Assembly: GCF_030718845.1 (NCBI RefSeq) | Contig: NZ_CP132191.1 | Location: forward strand, 434,001 to 498,000 | Source: Mycoplasma seminis | GTDB taxonomy: Bacteria > Bacillota_I > Bacilli_A > Mycoplasmatales > Metamycoplasmataceae | Length of the DNA: 64,000 nt | Direction: 5' to 3' | In this document: positions 61,631 through 64,000 of the stretch, one piece after another | Layout: each line of letters begins with the position of its first letter | Position numbering within the stretch: position 1 is the first letter of the stretch | Position numbers and translations under genes: made by a program | The notes under the pieces: model-generated | Told to the model about the DNA's origin: nothing | Seen by the model: only the letters and a program-made list of their open reading frames with translations | Database searches by the model: none

Positions 61631-64000
61631 TGAAAAAAGTTTATAGAAATTTATTAATTAGTTCCGCTATTGTAACTACAGGTGCTGTAGTTACAGGTAG
61701 TGTAGTTTATAAAACCACACATCAATACAAACCGGCTTTCTTTAACTTTAAATCTTATATGTCACAAGATAACTTAAAGAAAGTTAGTCAAGTATTTACT
61801 TATAAACAATTTAGTGAAATTAGTGAATTTAACAATGCTTTAATTAATAATAAAGCTGCAGCAGGTGTCTCAACAGACTTTTTAGCCGCTCAGCTAGTTA
61901 AAAAAGGATTAATTCAAAAAATTGATTATTCAATTTTATTCAATGATCCTAGCTTAAAAAATAATTTTGAAAAAACTCAAAATGTTGTTCGTTTATTTCT
62001 CAGAGAACCTATTTGAAATCATCTTGCAAGTTACGATTCATATTTAGGCAATGATGAAAATAATAAACCAAAACACTTATGAGAATACTTTTTCCCATAC
62101 TATTCTCAAGATACTACAATAGCTTATAATGTAGTTAAAAACCCTATTAAACAACAAAATAGAGAAGATCCAGAAGATTTAACTTCTGCTATTTCAAATC
62201 AATGAATTAGACAACAAGATTTTGGAAATAATGAAGCTAATAATTCATTTATTAATGTTTTAAAAACTTTAAAAGATAATAATTTTAATTCTTGAGTTAT
62301 CACTGATGCTATGAGAGATAACTTACTTTATGGTTCATCATATTGATTACTTCCAGATGGTCAAAGAACTTCAGCTCGTTTTACTGGAGATGTTCAAACT
62401 AACACTTATAAAACATTAGTTGATTCATTTAAACAATTAATCAAAGATGGAACTGGATATGATGTTAAAAATAACCGTCATATTATGTTTGAAGGGGATG
62501 GATTAGAACTTTTAAACCTACTAATTAACCCTAAACGTCATGATATCAATGCAGCTATTATGTATAATGGTGATGCAATTGATGCTTATTATGGTTCAGA
62601 TAACTTCCCTGAAAGCGAAGCTGAAATTAAAGAAGGAATTTCTAGAGATGGGAATATTAGAGTTATTAAACCAAAACAAAATTTACTTTTAGTTGATGGT
62701 ATTGTGCTTTCAGCCAATAATTCTCAATCTAATAACCAAGAATACTTAAATGTACTTGCAAACAGTGTTTATAGTAATTTAAGAACTTACACTGGTACTC
62801 AAAATTCTAAAGAAAATGTACTTTATCCAAGAGGATGATTTGAGACAAATATTACTGATTCACAAACATTAGATTTAAATAATAATTTTGACAAAATAAA
62901 AACCTATTTTACTGAAAATACTATTGCTAAAGTTTGAAGTAGTATTCAACAAAAAGGTGAATTTGCAAAATTATATGATTCAGAAAGCTTAAATATACCT
63001 GTAAAAGAACAAAATAATTTAATTACTAAATATAGTGATTTAATTAATTTAAGCCTTATTTCTAATAGACAATGATTAAAACAATATCAAGATGATCAAA
63101 GTAAAAGTGATGATGTTGTAGAAAATTATGGTGCAAAAATTAATCCAGCTCCATATATGCTAAAAGAATACTTCTTAGAACAAAAATCTGCTTTATTAGA
63201 CTTGATTTCTAATAATATCGATAATCTTGAAGAAGAAATTGCAAAATTTGATTCCAGTCAATTTGAAGATAAAATTCTTACTTCAATTGTTTTAAATAAT
63301 TTAAATGAAGCTAAAGAATCCTTAGTTGATAATGATAATAAGCAAGAAGCTTTAGCCTTATATTTAGGTAGAAAAATTGCATTTATAAATATTTCAAATT
63401 TATCTGAATATGAAAATATTGATGGTTGAGGTAACTTAACTAACTTTGATTATATTAATTATGATCCGACCCAAGAAATTGATTATCAAATCGTATTAAG
63501 AAATTATTTTGCTGATGTTATCGAAGGTCAAGATAAAAATGCAATTGATATTTATAAAATCGAAGAAGTAACCAAGCCTCAAGATCAGTTAAAATTATTT
63601 GTAAAAGAACTTGATATTTTATTAAGTAAAACAGATAACAATGAAACCCCTTCAGTAGAAGAGGATAATACAATTATAGATTTAAAACAACATGAAGAAA
63701 CCTTGCAGAAAGCTTTAAACGATCTTAAAGATAAAATGGAAAATGCAAATAATACTAATGTTTCAAGTAAACAATTACTTGAAGCTATTAAACATGTTGA
63801 AAATAGTTTAAATCAAATTAAAGCTTCAATTAAAAACCTTAAAGCCAAAGGAAATAAATGAGAAGCTATCGAATTAAGAAATAATATTTTAAAAGCTATT
63901 CAAACTAATAACACAGTTGAAATTAATAAATATCTTGAATCAATTATTGATGAAAAAAGCAACCCTTATATAGTTGATGCTTGAAAAAATAATGGAATCA
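61630..64000 (+). CDS. potD: PotD-like polyamine-binding protein, large (3' end outside window)
   Basis: At least 790 residues, continuing past the window. The N-terminus is a membrane anchor (NLLISSAIVTTGAVVTGSVVY) without a lipobox Cys, unlike most PotD proteins. Residues about 35-400 fit a periplasmic-binding fold (FNFKSYMSQDNLKKVSQVF, AAGVSTDFLAAQLVKKGLIQKIDYS, AAIMYNGDAIDAYYG, LLLVDGIVLSANN), corresponding to PotD features such as YNGDA. The following ~400 residues are a helical extension with a coiled coil (LKQHEETLQKALNDLKDKMENANN) not found in ordinary ~350-residue PotD. It closes the potABCD operon. Confident for role by context, less so for the function of the extension. Confidence 0.8.

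Overview
The window is a low-GC, gene-dense mycoplasma chromosome segment. TGA must be read as tryptophan: nearly every long gene (dnaG, pheT, metK, mgtE, res, potA and others) is broken by TGA at tryptophan positions and reads through cleanly under genetic code 4. Many MKK... lipoproteins, lipoprotein-associated (type 17) domains, a MnuA-type nuclease and an IS3-type element suggest the hominis group (Mycoplasmopsis-like). The species cannot be fixed from this window. No tRNA, rRNA or CRISPR array was recognised.

Layout. 1-3396 (-): large SGNH-hydrolase lipoprotein running off the left edge. 3579-5248 (-): an S1-like protein and a degenerate phosphoglucose isomerase. 5573-12575 (+): coiled-coil tail-anchored protein, glyS, then dnaG-rpoD-nif3-like. 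12800-14727 (+): HinfI-like type II restriction-modification pair, followed by three palindromic repeats. 15109-21407 (+): rarA, pheS, ung, pheT, glyA in a tightly overlapping operon. 21492-26569 (+): nuclease lipoprotein with circularly permuted catalytic halves, a membrane protein, metK and a NUDIX hydrolase. 26758-33183: accessory island with an acidic protein of unknown function, three tandem promoter-to-terminator noncoding RNA units, an AT-repeat promoter, a damaged IS3-family element and a coiled-coil lipoprotein cut off from that promoter. 33184-37178 (+): type III restriction-modification. 37364-42163 (+): c-di-AMP cyclase, mgtE, pgsA and small membrane proteins. 42160-43268 (-): degV and a small membrane protein. 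43475-50410 (+): two paralogous lipoproteins, rbfA and an anchored surface protein. 50633-51910 (+): rpsF-ssb-rpsR. 52130-58370 (+): ABC exporter with four aromatic-motif membrane proteins. 58641-64000 (+): potABC and a large potD-like gene running off the right edge.

How it works together. Housekeeping operons (replication priming and the main sigma factor, tRNA charging, S6-SSB-S18, SAM synthesis, phospholipid and c-di-AMP synthesis, Mg2+ and polyamine import) alternate with surface and defence modules. The defence content is two unrelated restriction systems plus the unexplained noncoding-RNA array. The most notable observations are the triplicated structured RNA (27821-28571) beside a protein with faint MazF/ToxN-like motifs, the circularly permuted MnuA-type nuclease (21492-24029), the catalytically stripped isomerase (3579-4835), and the phase-variable-looking promoter separated from its probable lipoprotein gene by an IS insertion (28730-30197).
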